DNA from: Malus domestica
Taxonomy: Eukaryota > Streptophyta > Magnoliopsida > Rosales > Rosaceae
Length of the DNA stretch: 64,000 nt
NCBI RefSeq assembly: GCF_042453785.1
Contig: NC_091673.1
Span: 7,833,001 to 7,897,000 of the forward strand
Direction of reading: 5' to 3'
A program made the position numbers and the translations under genes. A model generated the notes under the pieces. That model was given only the letters and a program-made list of their open reading frames with translations, was not told the DNA's origin and made no database searches. Positions within the stretch are counted from its first letter, which is position 1. Every line of letters begins with the position of its first letter. Positions 45,493-56,165 of the stretch are shown piece after piece.

Positions 45493-48400
45493 TGATAGAA
45501 AACTTATGATTGTATTTCTTAATCAATAAGATTACAACAGATGGTTATATATACAACCAATAAACCTATGAAAAATGACAGCTCACCTAACTAATTTACA
45601 GATCATGAAAACTAACCATATCAGAAAAGTATCTTCTAAGTTTTATCTTTTACAATATTAGCCTTAATATCCCCCATCAAACTAAACTGAGGGTGTCGAA
45701 GAGCAAGTTTATGTCGGAGAAGATGAAACCGAGCCTTGGACAGAGGCTTTGTGCAAATATCAACAAGTAGATCCTGTGTGCAGATGAAATGGACTGAAAG
45801 CTCTTTAGATAAACCTTTCTCTCGGATATAGTGGTAATCAAGTTCAACATGCTTGGTCCGAGCATGAAAGACAAGATTCTTAGCAAGATGCATAGCAAAA
45901 ATATTGTCACACCAGAGCGTAGGAGGAGAGGGAAGTTTCAGACTAACGTCAATCAAAAGCTTGCAGATCCAAGTGAGTTCAGCAGTAGAATTAGTTAGAG
46001 AACGATACTCAGCTTCAGTTGAAGAGCGGGCCACAGTAGGCTGTTTCTTAACACTCCAGCTAAGTAAAGAGTTACCTAGAAAAATACAGAAACCACCAAT
46101 TGATCGTCGATCCAGGTGACAGCAGGCCCAATCAGCATCAGAAAAGGCATTGATGCGAAGAGGTGTGGCAGTTTTAGAAAACCACAGACCAAGCTCAAGA
46201 GTACCCTTTAGGTACCGAAGAATTCTTTTGACAGTTTGAAGATATGATTCCCTTGGTTGATGCATGAACTGACACACCAAGTTGACGGCAAATAAAAGGT
46301 CAGGCTGAGACCTAGTGAGGTATTGCAACCCACCAACAAGAGATCGATGTTCTGTAGGATCAGATAATAAGGGAGACTCATGATCCATAGAAAAAGTGTT
46401 GAGGGGAGTTGCACAAGGTTTGGCATCATCCATTTTGGATTTCTGAAGTAGATCCAAAATGTATTTTGTCTGAGAAATAAAAATACCAGAGGATGATCGT
46501 TTTACTTCAATGCCAAGGAAATAGTGAAGAGGGCCCAAATCCTTGATAGGAAACAAAGCACTGAGCTGAGAAATTGTAGCTTGACAAGTTTGAGCATCAG
46601 GACCGGTAACAAGGATATCATCAACATATACAAGTATGAATACCAAGGTAGGATCCTTTTTAACAAAAAGAGAATGATCATTCTGTGAACCATGGAAACC
46701 AAAAGAGGAAAGAGCAGAATAGAGTTTCTCATACCATGCCCGAGGGGCTTGTTTGAGCCCATACAAGGATTTGTGCAGTCCACAAACATGAGTTGGCTTT
46801 GTAAGATCTTCAAAGCCTGAGGGCTGAACCATAAACACAGATTCAGAGAGGTTCCCATGCAGAAAAGCATTGTTGACATCCAATTGATTGAGAAACCAAT
46901 CGAATTGAGCTGCCATAGTAAGAAGTAACCAAATAGTGACAGGTTTTGCAACTGGAATGAAGGTCTCTGTATAATCTAGACCTTGTTGTTGATGAAACCC
47001 TTTTGCAACAAGTTGGGCTTTGTACCGTGCAATAGTACCATATGGGTTCCTCTTGATGTGGAAAACCCATTTGCAACCTACCAAGTTTTGAAAAGGCTGG
47101 GATGGATCAAGAGACCAAGTCCCAGTGTTGAGCAAGGCATTGTACTTTTCCTGCATAGCCTGTCGCTAATGAGAGTGTTTGGAGGCTTGTAAGTAGGAAT
47201 GTGGAATATAGTCTAGGGATAGAGAAGAGGGAAGGGGATGTTTGGTGGCTGTGTAGGCTTTAGGCTTGTGAATCCTAGATTTAGAACGGGTTGGCATAGG
47301 GTGATTATTAACCGGAGGTGAATAAGGGTGAGGAACTTGAGGTGGCAGAGAAGGGGATAAGGGTGGGGAAGGAGGAGGTGCATGATTAGGATTAGAAGAA
47401 GAGGAAGAAAGGGATTGAGACAGAGATGTGGGAATAGGATTGGTAAAGGTTAAAGATGTGGGAATGAGATTGGGACAGGTACTTAGAAGGGGAGATAGAG
47501 AGGGAAAGTTGGGAATGTGATGAAAAGGAAAGTGGAGTTCATCAAAAAGCACATGACGGGAGATATAAATCCTTCTAGTAACAACATTGAGACATTTGTA
47601 ACCTTTATGTTGCAAACTGTACCCCAAAAATACACAAGGCTGACTTTTTGGATCAAGTTTCGAGTGAACATAAGGTTTTAACCAAGGAAAGCACTTGCAG
47701 CCAAATATTTTGAGTGTATGATAATCTGGAGATTTGTGAAAGAGAGATTCCCAGGGAGAACACTTTAAGGCAGTGGGAAGCCGATTAATCAAATATATAG
47801 CTGTAGCAAAGGCATCAATCCAAAATTCATGGGGAACTTTAGAGGCAGCAAGAAGGGTTCTTGCGGTCTCAACGATGTGCCTGTGTTTCCTTTCAGCATA
47901 ACCATTCTGTTCTGGGGTGTGGGGACAGGTAAGTTGATGTATGATACCATGTGTTTTCAAGAAACTGGAGAATTGAGTACTAGTAAATTCCCCACCAGAA
48001 TCAGATCGCAGAGTCACAATCTTAGTGCACAGAAGATTCTCAACATAGATTTGAATTGAGTAAAAACAATGAAAGCTTCAGACTTGTATTTAAGTGGAAA
48101 GAACCAGCAATATTTGGAGAAATCATAAACAAAAATGATATAGTATTGGAAACCTTGAACAGAACTAACTGGTGATGGTCCCCATATATCAGTATGTAAA
48201 AGCTCCAAAGGCTTGCTTGATGAATAAGAAACATAAGGAAATGGTAATTTTGAACATTTTCCCATTGCACAACTGGAACACAAAGACTGATGGGAACTAC
48301 CAGTGAAAGAAATACAAGAAGTTGAAGCAATCTTATTCATTATTCTAGATGAAGGATGGCCTAATCTTTGATGCCATATATCCTGAGAGGCCTTGAATGT

Positions 48401-50167
48401 TGCTGCAAAAGCATGTTGAGTACCAGCAGAATAAATTGTAGTAGGAAAGGGATAGAATCCATCGCATACAGGTCCCTTAAAAAGCACATTCTCCGAATGA
48501 AGGTCCTTCACAAGAAAGTGGAAAGGATACAGATGAACTGAGCATTGATTATCAAGAATGAATTTGTTGGCAGAAAGCAAATCTTGCTTTAATGCAGGAA
48601 CATGTAAAACATTCTTAAGATTAAAGCAGTGAGTATTAGTAGAGACACGAGAAGAGCCGAGATGAAGAATAGGCAAACCTTTGCCATCGCCAATGTAGAC
48701 CTGTTCAGGACCAGAGTAGGATTCAGGATTTTGCAGTTTTGCATAGGAGTTTGTCATGTGAGAAGAAGCTCTAGAATCAAGCAACCAAGTGTGTTAAGAT
48801 GGAGAGGTAGTAGCATAGAAAGCAGATTGGGATTGAGCACCAAAATTAGGGTTGAGGCGCTGAGAACACTCCATAGCTTCATGGTCAAATTGCTTGCAAA
48901 TTTGACAAGTCAGTCTTCTGCCAGAGTAAAGGAATTTGAGTTGTTGTTGAATCTGAAGCCACAATTCTGAGAATATCGCTGATTATTAGGCTTGGTGTAG
49001 TGATTACGTTGATTGTTACCCCTGAAATTTCCTCGATTCTGTGAATTTCGGAGATGCGAGCCACGGCCTTGATTGGAAGAAAAATTGGAGGAACTCTGAG
49101 CAATGTAAGCCTGAGAATTAGGAGGATCAGTAGGTGTAGGCAAAATACCAGTAGAAGTATTGAAGGCTTGGATCGGTGTAGAGGAAAATTTCTTCCGATT
49201 TTCGATTTGAATTTCTTTGCTCAACAAAAGACCGTGTAGTTCATCAAGAGTTGTAGAAACAACTCGGAATTGAACAGCATCACCAAATGAGTCAAATTCA
49301 GGAGGTAAACCATGAAGTGTGACAGAGATTAACTCATAATCATCAACCGGAGCACCAGCGCTGGCCAAAGTGTCAGCAATTTCTTCAATCCGTTGAAGAA
49401 ACAAGGCGGCGGAGGACTCACCTTTGGTAATGGTGCGAAGCCGAGATCGGAGCTCATGAATGTGAAAGTGCGACACCGTCGCAAGTCTTGATTAAAGTTT
49501 AGACCAGAGCTCGCGAGAAGAATTGACACCAACAATATAAGGAATCAATGAATCAGAAAGAGTCGAATTTATCCAAATTAGGATATTCTGATCATTTTCA
49601 TACCAAGAAACAAAATCAGGATTCAAGGTAGAAGTGCGATTTTCAGAGGTATCATAGAGATACTTCGGCGGAGCCACCTGAGATCCATCGACAATGCTGG
49701 TGAGATTATAGCGCTGGAAGATCGGAGCAAATAGCGCACTCCAGGTGAGATAGTTGGTGGTAGTGAGCTTAATCAGCACCATTGAACCAATATTCTGGAT
49801 GGTAATGGAAAAAGGTGACGAAGAAACGGCTGGAGAAGGAGGAGAAAGAGAGACATTATCAGAGGAAGGAGATGCAGACGCCGCCATTGATGACGATTAG
49901 GGTTACAATTTGGGGAAGAAAGAGGCGGTGCGAAAGCAGGTTAGGGAAAGGATCGAGAGAGAGTCGTGAGATAGATGGCGAGAGATACCATGATAGAAAA
50001 CTTATGATTGTATTTCTTAATCAATAAGATTACAACAGATGGTTATATATACAACCAATAAACCTATGAAAAATGACAGCTCACCTAACTAATTTACAGC
50101 TCATGAAAACTAGCCATATCAGAAAAGTATCTTCTAAGTTTTATCTTTTAAAATATTAGCCTTAATA
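45493..50167 (-). mobile_element. Nearly complete Ty1/Copia retrotransposon in the 3' flank of AAA copy 3 (fossil)
   Basis: Ty1/Copia, minus orientation. LTRs 45493-45669 and 49991-50167, each 177 bp, with three differences (about 98% identical), so the insertion is fairly young. A perfect 5-bp target duplication TCTTG lies at 45488-45492 and 50168-50172. The primer-binding site (minus TGGTATC...) abuts the 5' LTR; the purine tract GATGGGGGA precedes the 3' LTR. Parts in order on minus: gag (about 49.9-48.9 kb), protease and GAG-pre-integrase (about 48.8-48.2 kb), integrase (about 48.2-47.2 kb), reverse transcriptase with YVDD (about 47.1-46.3 kb) and RNase H (about 46.2-45.6 kb). It is broken in about four places and would not be autonomous. 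Confidence 0.93.
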
Positions 50168-50172
50168 TCTTG

Positions 50173-51619
50173 TTTATTGTCTTTTGTTTCTACAATCTTG
50201 GCTTCTGCATTGCGGTTCATCATTTTCGTGTTCTTGAGGAATGCAACAAGTCCTGCAAGCACATTATCGGCATCTTCACTTTTCATGAACTGCAATCTCT
50301 ACAGGATCAGTCACCTCCAGCTACTTTATCAATTCTTCAATTTCGTCGGAGGGATAGTGAGTTCTTGTTCCAAGGTAGTTAGAAGCAAGGATCTTGAATC
50401 CACTTGGTGTGCAGTACGACATGTTAATGTGCATATTCATCCGCCCTGGTCTCAACAATGCAGGATCTAGTTTGTCCATGATTATCCTCTCATCTCCGCA
50501 GCTTGACAACAGCCCATCGATGAAATTAAGGAACCCCGATAGAGTTAACTGTCGAAAACAGACAACTTATTTAGAACAGAATCATAGATAAAATTTCTTG
50601 TATAGGTAAAATCACTTTCATGATGAAAGTTTCATCTTACCTGGCTGTCGTTGTTGCTGACTCCACGTTTTCGGTCACTAATTCCAGTGCTGCAATCAAT
50701 ATCTTTGATTACGAGTATCGGTTGATTTGCAGTGGAGACTAACGGCTTCCTGTGCTCGGAGTTGCTACTCATTTGCAAAAGCTCAAGTCATCAACGTCAA
50801 GCTGGACTTTCTTGTACCGGGAGGACCATACAACAAGTATCCACTTTTCCATGCCTTGCCTACTCTCCCGTAAAACTCCTTTCGCTTCACGAACCTCACC
50901 AAGTCATCGATCAACTCTTCCTTAAGCTTGGGATCCATTGCCAATGTGTCAAAAGTAGACGGATGATGAAGGACGACAGAGCCCCATGGACCTGCATTGT
51001 ATTCCAGTAAAGTTTCCGAGAGCATGAAGCCTCACCGCCTTGTTTTCATGTTGTAGGGCTTTTGATCTCTCTACTACATACGTCAGGTAAGCGTTCAGCA
51101 CCTTTTCTCTGTATCTTTTATGGAAACTGACCTGAATTGATTTGTTCTCAGACACTTCTAGTGAGGTGGATTTCAGCTCGTAGTCAAATTCCAATCTTCG
51201 CGTTTCAGTACAACAGAAATTCCATACCAACTTGATTCCTTCGAATCCATCAATGAGCTTTTCGCCTTTGTTGATGGTGATGGATAAATTGTTCTGTTGC
51301 GCAGACTTGGAGACCTTGAGCTGTTCGACAGAAGGGGTGATCCTTGTGCTCAAGTAGGTTTCGGAAGCCTGGTAAATTTCATTGACAGAGATGTCGCTGA
51401 ACTCATCAATGATGAGAGTCGCTTGAGAATTAGGAAGAGGTTTCCGAATAGGCCTCTGAGTGTGGCCATGATTCAGTCGTGGAGTTTTCGGGGTATGAAC
51501 TGGTTGGCTCTGGTCTGGACCTCATTGATCACTGTCCTGGCCAGCATTGCTCCTGCAGCAAAAGTTTTGTAGCTTGATATGACTGATGTCGTTGAAGGCA
51601 TGTTTGCTAGAGAAAACAT
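50173..51619 (-). pseudogene. BCS1-like AAA-ATPase pseudogene, copy 3
   Basis: It starts MFSLANMPSTTSVISSYKTF AAGAMLARTVINEVQ at 51619 and covers the whole gene, including the exon 2 block GDERIIMDKLDPALLRPGRM. Several lesions: TGA for an Arg/Lys-type codon just after IPRKLHD (near 51475), a small length change near 51435, loss of two to four bases near 51008 (LGNFT), and a deletion just after Walker A that removes the IAAMANYLKFDVYD region. Walker A itself reads GPPGTRKSS, with the Gly before the key Lys changed. A further deletion shortens exon 2 near 50478. It cannot be a working ATPase. Confidence 0.87.
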
Positions 51620-53008
51620 CTTTCAATGTATGAGTTTTTATATTTGCTGGTTTGTTGAGTTGAGTTCGAAATATTGGTGAAGGGATTTCATGGAAAATGT
51701 GGAAAAAGCAGCTTCCACATGAAGCTGTTTGACTAAAATTTGTTCAAGCCAATTCAATCTTCCAGATGAGAGAAACAAGCTTCTCAAGCAATTTTCACTA
51801 TAAAAAAAGACCAAGAAAAAAAGCCGAGTCGACTTTGGTGGACAATCTCATAATCTGTTATCTATAACAATAATATTATTTAGACGTATAGAACTGACAC
51901 TCTGTAAATACAAGTGGATTGCATCATTGTATGTTTATTTTTTAGAGTGTGTATGTACATTACTCTATCTATAATTTCATTTTAAAATTTTGGTTCGACA
52001 TTTTGAAATAACTTATACGTGAATTGATGAGAGATAGAGATAATGGAATCATTTTACAGTAAAATCTCTCCCTAGTATGCCGTTGTGGCATTTTTGACTT
52101 ATCAAGCATCATTACGTGTTTTTAAATTTATGAGATGACATTACGTAATTGATCTCAGTTACTGCAAAATTGGCGTCCCCGTTTTCATGGGAGGAGGAGG
52201 TTAGATAGTTGTTTGAAAACTGTTGCAACTTCAAACTCTCTTAGAGATTGTATCCCATTTCAAAGTGTCAGTACTAACATATTCTTTTGGTTGCTCTTCT
52301 TACTTAATGTTAATTTATGTATGGTGTTTTTTTTAAGTCGAATTATATATATGAAGCCTTTACAGCTACAATTGATGTATATATTAAAGAGACTTAAAAG
52401 CCTTCTCCGTGTGAATCCAATAAAACAACTAAAAACAACCACAAGTTGTAGCTGGCCATACGCATCGCCTAAAGAAACACCAACGCTAAGTAGTCTTACG
52501 AGTGTGTTTGTCGTTAGATTTGATTTTCACAATTGTTAGATATTTACTTTTAATCTCAACTAACAATTTTTCAAATCACTTGATGCTACGTAGCATTAAG
52601 AACAATTCCACTTAGCGAACAATTTGCATTTTACATGCACCCACATATGAAAATTTCCCCATCAACTTTCATGTCATTTAGTTACAAAATTTTATTTATA
52701 AATTTAATTTCCCTTGCATAAACTACCAAGTACAAGGCCAGCTGATATTTGATAAATTTCCCCAACAATTCTCATTATCTTCTCAGATACAAAAGCAGGC
52801 CAGCTGATATTTGACAAATTTCCCCAACTCCAAATTCTCATTATCTTCTCGGATACAAAAGCAATTTATATGACACTAGTAGAGTAACGTGTCTCTCTCT
52901 CTCTCTCTCTCTCTCACGCTTGGACTGGTTGCCTCCCTCTCAAATTTTCAACCAGAAAGCGAGAGAAGGTTGTAAATTCAAGTTCTGTGTCAACTGGTGA
53001 GATCACAG
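51620..53008. other. Divergent spacer between AAA copy 3 and P450 copy 3
   Basis: About 1.4 kb between the two 5' ends. It holds shared spacer blocks of the array but lacks the hAT-like remnant and the inserts seen in units 1 and 2, so it is nearest to the ancestral spacer or lost that piece. CT microsatellite at 52890-52915. Confidence 0.55.
52735..52870 (+). repeat. Promoter duplication upstream of P450 copy 3
   Basis: A roughly 65-bp block (GGCCAGCTGATATTTGAxAAA ... CTCATTATCTTCTCxGATAC) occurs twice in tandem; copy 2 has it once (about 42405-42465). It lies 140-270 bp before the start codon. Confidence 0.85.
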
Positions 53009-55276
53009 ATGGATTTCTTGAGTTATTGCTTGATAATCCCATGTCTTTTTTCTATCTGGTATTTCTCAGTTCAAGCTCTCAGATCCAATCGCAAAAGGCT
53101 TCTTCCACCGGGACCAAAGCCATTTCCCATCATTGGCAATCTCTTGGAGCTCGGCAACAAACCCCATCTCTCTCTCACTAACCTTTCACAACGGCCCCAT
53201 TATTTCTTTGCAACTCGGACAAATAACCACGGTTGTAGTTTCTTCATCAACCGTGGCAAAAGAGGTACTCTGAACCCACGACCAGTTCTTGTGCAACCGA
53301 ACCATCCCCAACGCAATCCAAGCTTGCGACCTCCGCCAGGACAGCTTGCCCTGGATACCCGCATCAGACAGATGGAGAAACCTCCGTAAAATATGCAACA
53401 ACCAATTGTTTGCAACGAAAGTCCTCAACGCCAACCAAGCCAACCGCCACCTGAAAGTGCAGGAGCTCATTGCCGATGTCAATGAAAGCGTTGTGAAAGG
53501 TAAGGCTGTAGAAATTGGGAGGGCTGCTTTTAAGACGACCCTTGTCACATCCCGGCCCGGGGCGGACTACTTTTCGGGCCCGCTCCATCACCGTAGCACG
53601 ATATTGTCCGTTTTGGGTCCCGATCACGCCCTTACGGTTTTGTTTCTGGGAACTCACGAGCAACTTCCCAGTGGATCACCCATCATGGGAGTGCTCTGGC
53701 CACCTTCTCGCTTAACTTTGGAGTTCCGACGGAACCCGAAACCAGTGAGCTCCCAAAAGGTCTCGTGCTAGGTAAGGATGTGAATATACATTTAAGGATC
53801 ACTCCCCTAGGCGATGTGGGATGTCACAATCCACCCCCCTTAGGGGCTCGACGTCCTCGTCGGCACACTTCCGGCCAGAGATTGGCTCTGATACCATTTG
53901 TCACATTCCGACTCAGGGCGGACTACTTCCTGAGCCCGCTCCACCATCGTAGCACGATATTGTCCGCTTTGGGCCCCGATCACGCCCTCACGATTTTGTT
54001 TCTGGGAACTTACGAGCAACTTCTCAGTGGGTCACCCATCATGGGAGTGCTCTGGCCACCTTCTAGCTTAACTTCGGAGTTCCGACGGAACTCGAAGCCA
54101 ATGAGCTCCCAAAAGGCCTCGTGCTAGATAGGGATGTGAATATACATTTAAGGATCACTCCCCTGGACAATGTGGGATGTCACAACCCTCAATCTGCTGT
54201 CGCGTACTGTTTTCTCCGTCGATTTGGCTGACCCGAGCAGTGAGGTGGGAAGAGAGTTCAAGGAGATTGTGTGGGGTTTGATGGAAGAGGCAGGGAAACC
54301 AAACTTTGGGGACTATTTTCCTCTGCTTAGGAAACTTGACCCCCAAGGCATTCGAGGGCGCATGATCAAACATTTTCTAAAGATTGATTCGCTTTTTGAT
54401 CGAATGATTACGCAAAGGTTAGAATTGAGAAAATCGAACGATGATGTCACAAATAATGATATGCTGGATTCTCTCTTGAACATCGGTGGAGTAAGCAATG
54501 AGGATATGGACAAGCTATTGATTGAACATCTGCTTCTGGTCAGTTTTCTACTTTCTAACAACTCAGATTCGGTATTTTAGGATGCGTTTGATAAACATTT
54601 TGGTTTTTCAGTTATCATTCGGTTCATTAAAATTTACAATTCCATTATTTAATCATTGTATTGCTGCAATATGTTTTTATAGTCTCTATTTGTTGCGGGC
54701 ACGGATACAATTTCGGCCACGCTGGAATGGGCAATGGCTGAACTACTACGCAACCCGGAAAAACTGTCAAAAACGCAAGAGGAACTAGATCAAGTTATTG
54801 GCAAAGGAAAACCAGTTGAAGAATCGGACATTGCTAGACTCCCTTAATTACAAGCAATAATCAAAGAGACCCTCCGGTTGCATCCGGCTGCACCATTACT
54901 ACTCCCTCCAAAGGCCAAACAAGATGTGGAAATTTGCGCGTACATTGTCCCAAAGGGTGCACAAGTGCTGGTCAATGCATGGGCTATAGGCAGATACCCC
55001 TGCATTTGGGACAACCCGACCTCATTTGCACCGGAGAGGTTTTTCAGATTAGATGATCAAATCGATGTTTTAGGCAAGAATTTTGAGCTTATTCTGTTTG
55101 GTGGCGGGAGGAGAATATGTCCAGGGCTGCCATTGGCGATGCAGATGCTACACTTGATTTTGGGTTCACTTATTAACTCATTTAATTGGAAGCTTGAAGA
55201 TGGAATTATACAAGAGAACATGAACATGGAGGAGAAGTTTGGCCTCACCTTACAGATGGCTCAACCTCTTATTTGA
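53009..55276 (+). pseudogene. CYP76-type cytochrome P450, copy 3, broken
   Basis: Exon 1 is 53009-54538, interrupted by a Cassandra element (53543-54184); exon 2 is 54683-55276. Most family features remain: [21 protein letters not shown] and [10 protein letters not shown]. Against copy 2 it has a 5-bp loss near 53193 (CAACGATACGGCC becomes CAACGGCC), CGA to TGA at 53271-53273, TAC to TAA at 54845-54847, and an early stop at 55274-55276 that cuts about a dozen C-terminal residues. With these lesions it cannot make a P450. Exon-intron layout is the same as copy 2. Confidence 0.93.
53543..54184 (-). mobile_element. Cassandra-type TRIM with 5S rRNA-like LTRs
   Basis: Two 286-bp LTRs, 53543-53828 and 53899-54184, bracket only 70 bp. 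The internal part has a primer-binding site complementary to initiator tRNA-Met (plus GGCTCTGATACCA, 53884-53896) and a purine tract at the other end (minus AAGGGGGGTGGAT). A perfect 5-bp target duplication ACCCT lies at 53538-53542 and 54185-54189. On the minus strand each LTR has GAACTCCGAAGTTAAGCG and GATGGGTGACCCACTGGGAAG, the 5S rRNA-like region with pol III control elements that defines Cassandra. The LTRs differ at about 28 sites, nearly all transitions. No coding capacity, as is normal for the family. Confidence 0.95.
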
Positions 55277-55764
55277 TATGGTAATTGTATTAACTTTTAA
55301 TTTGTAATTTTTTTATTTATGTGGTTGTTTTTGGATTAAGAGATGCACCAATGCTTCTGTAAAATAACACAAAATTTGTTGTGGCAAAAAGGGAATTAGA
55401 TTAGAAAGAAAGAAAGTCAACGAGTTATTCTTTCAACAACAAAATCCTAATCCCTTTTGTAGGTGTTGTTGCTAATTTTTGTCGTTGAACTTGATATTTC
55501 CTTCAACATTGGCGCCAACGAGTTATTCTTTGACTAAAGTTAGAGGTTATCAAAAAGATAAAAAGGTTTACTTAAGACCGAATCTTATTGGATTTATCTA
55601 GAGATAAAAATAAAATGTTTAATTTCTTGATTTTCTTGTTACTCAAAAGTTCATAGAGCTCGTTTGATAACTATTTTTTTTCTTCTTCTGGGTTTCACGT
55701 TTTATGTTAGTGACAGAAGGAAATCCAATTGGTTTGTATTGCACATTAATAATTTAGAATTATG
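55277..55764. other. P450 copy 3 3' flank and start of unit 4
   Basis: From about 55390 (ATTAGAAAGAAAGAAAGTCAACGA) the sequence matches the 3' flank of AAA copies 1 and 3. No gene. Confidence 0.5.
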
Positions 55765-56165
55765 ACTTGTATTCCAAGCATTATTTCTCTTATTCGTTGT
55801 CTTCTTTTGTTTCTTCAATCTTGGCTTCAGCATTGCAGTTCATGGTTTTCTTGTCCTTTGAGGAATGCAACAAGTCCTTATCGGCATCTTCCCTTTTCAT
55901 GAACTGCAATCTCTGCAGGAGTCACCTCCAGCTGCTTTAAGAATTCTTCAATTTCGTCGAAGAGATGGTGAGTTTTTGTTCCAAGGTAGTTAGAAGCAAG
56001 GATCTTGAATCCACTTGGTGTGCAGTAGGGCATGTGAATGTGCATATCCATGCACCCTGGTCTCAACAATGCAGGATCTTGTTTCTCCTCTCATATCCGC
56101 AGCTTGACCACAGCCCATTGATGAAATTAAGCAACACCGATAGAGTTAACTGTCAAAAACAGCAA
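55765..56165 (-). pseudogene. BCS1-like AAA-ATPase fragment, copy 4 (exon 2 only)
   Basis: Encodes the end of the AAA domain and tail: LRPGCMDMHIHMPYCTPSGF, ASNYLGTKTHHLFDEIEEFL KQLEVTPAEIA. The sensor/arginine-finger region reads RPGC where the other copies have RPGR. Similarity ends at 56165, where an inverted-repeat element begins, so the rest was lost or displaced. Confidence 0.85.

Larger units (their letters stand above)
16120..56165. repeat. Decayed tandem array of AAA-ATPase plus CYP76 units
   Basis: Four units are recognisable by shared coding and flanking sequence. Unit 1: about 16120-32917. Unit 2: 36501-44260, starting inside the AAA gene. Unit 3: about 45170-55300. Unit 4: about 55390-56165, an AAA 3' fragment only. 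Each full unit has the AAA gene on minus, a spacer, then the P450 on plus, so the two genes diverge from a shared spacer. The spacer shares the blocks TTTGGTTCGACATTTTGAAA and TCATGGGAGGA in units 1, 2 and 3. Later insertions of many elements account for the unequal lengths. Confidence 0.85.

Noticed and set aside
53640-54105. Possible genuine 5S rRNA genes
   Set aside because: The 5S-like segments sit in two LTRs with primer-binding site, purine tract and target duplication and are diverged from 5S; they belong to Cassandra.
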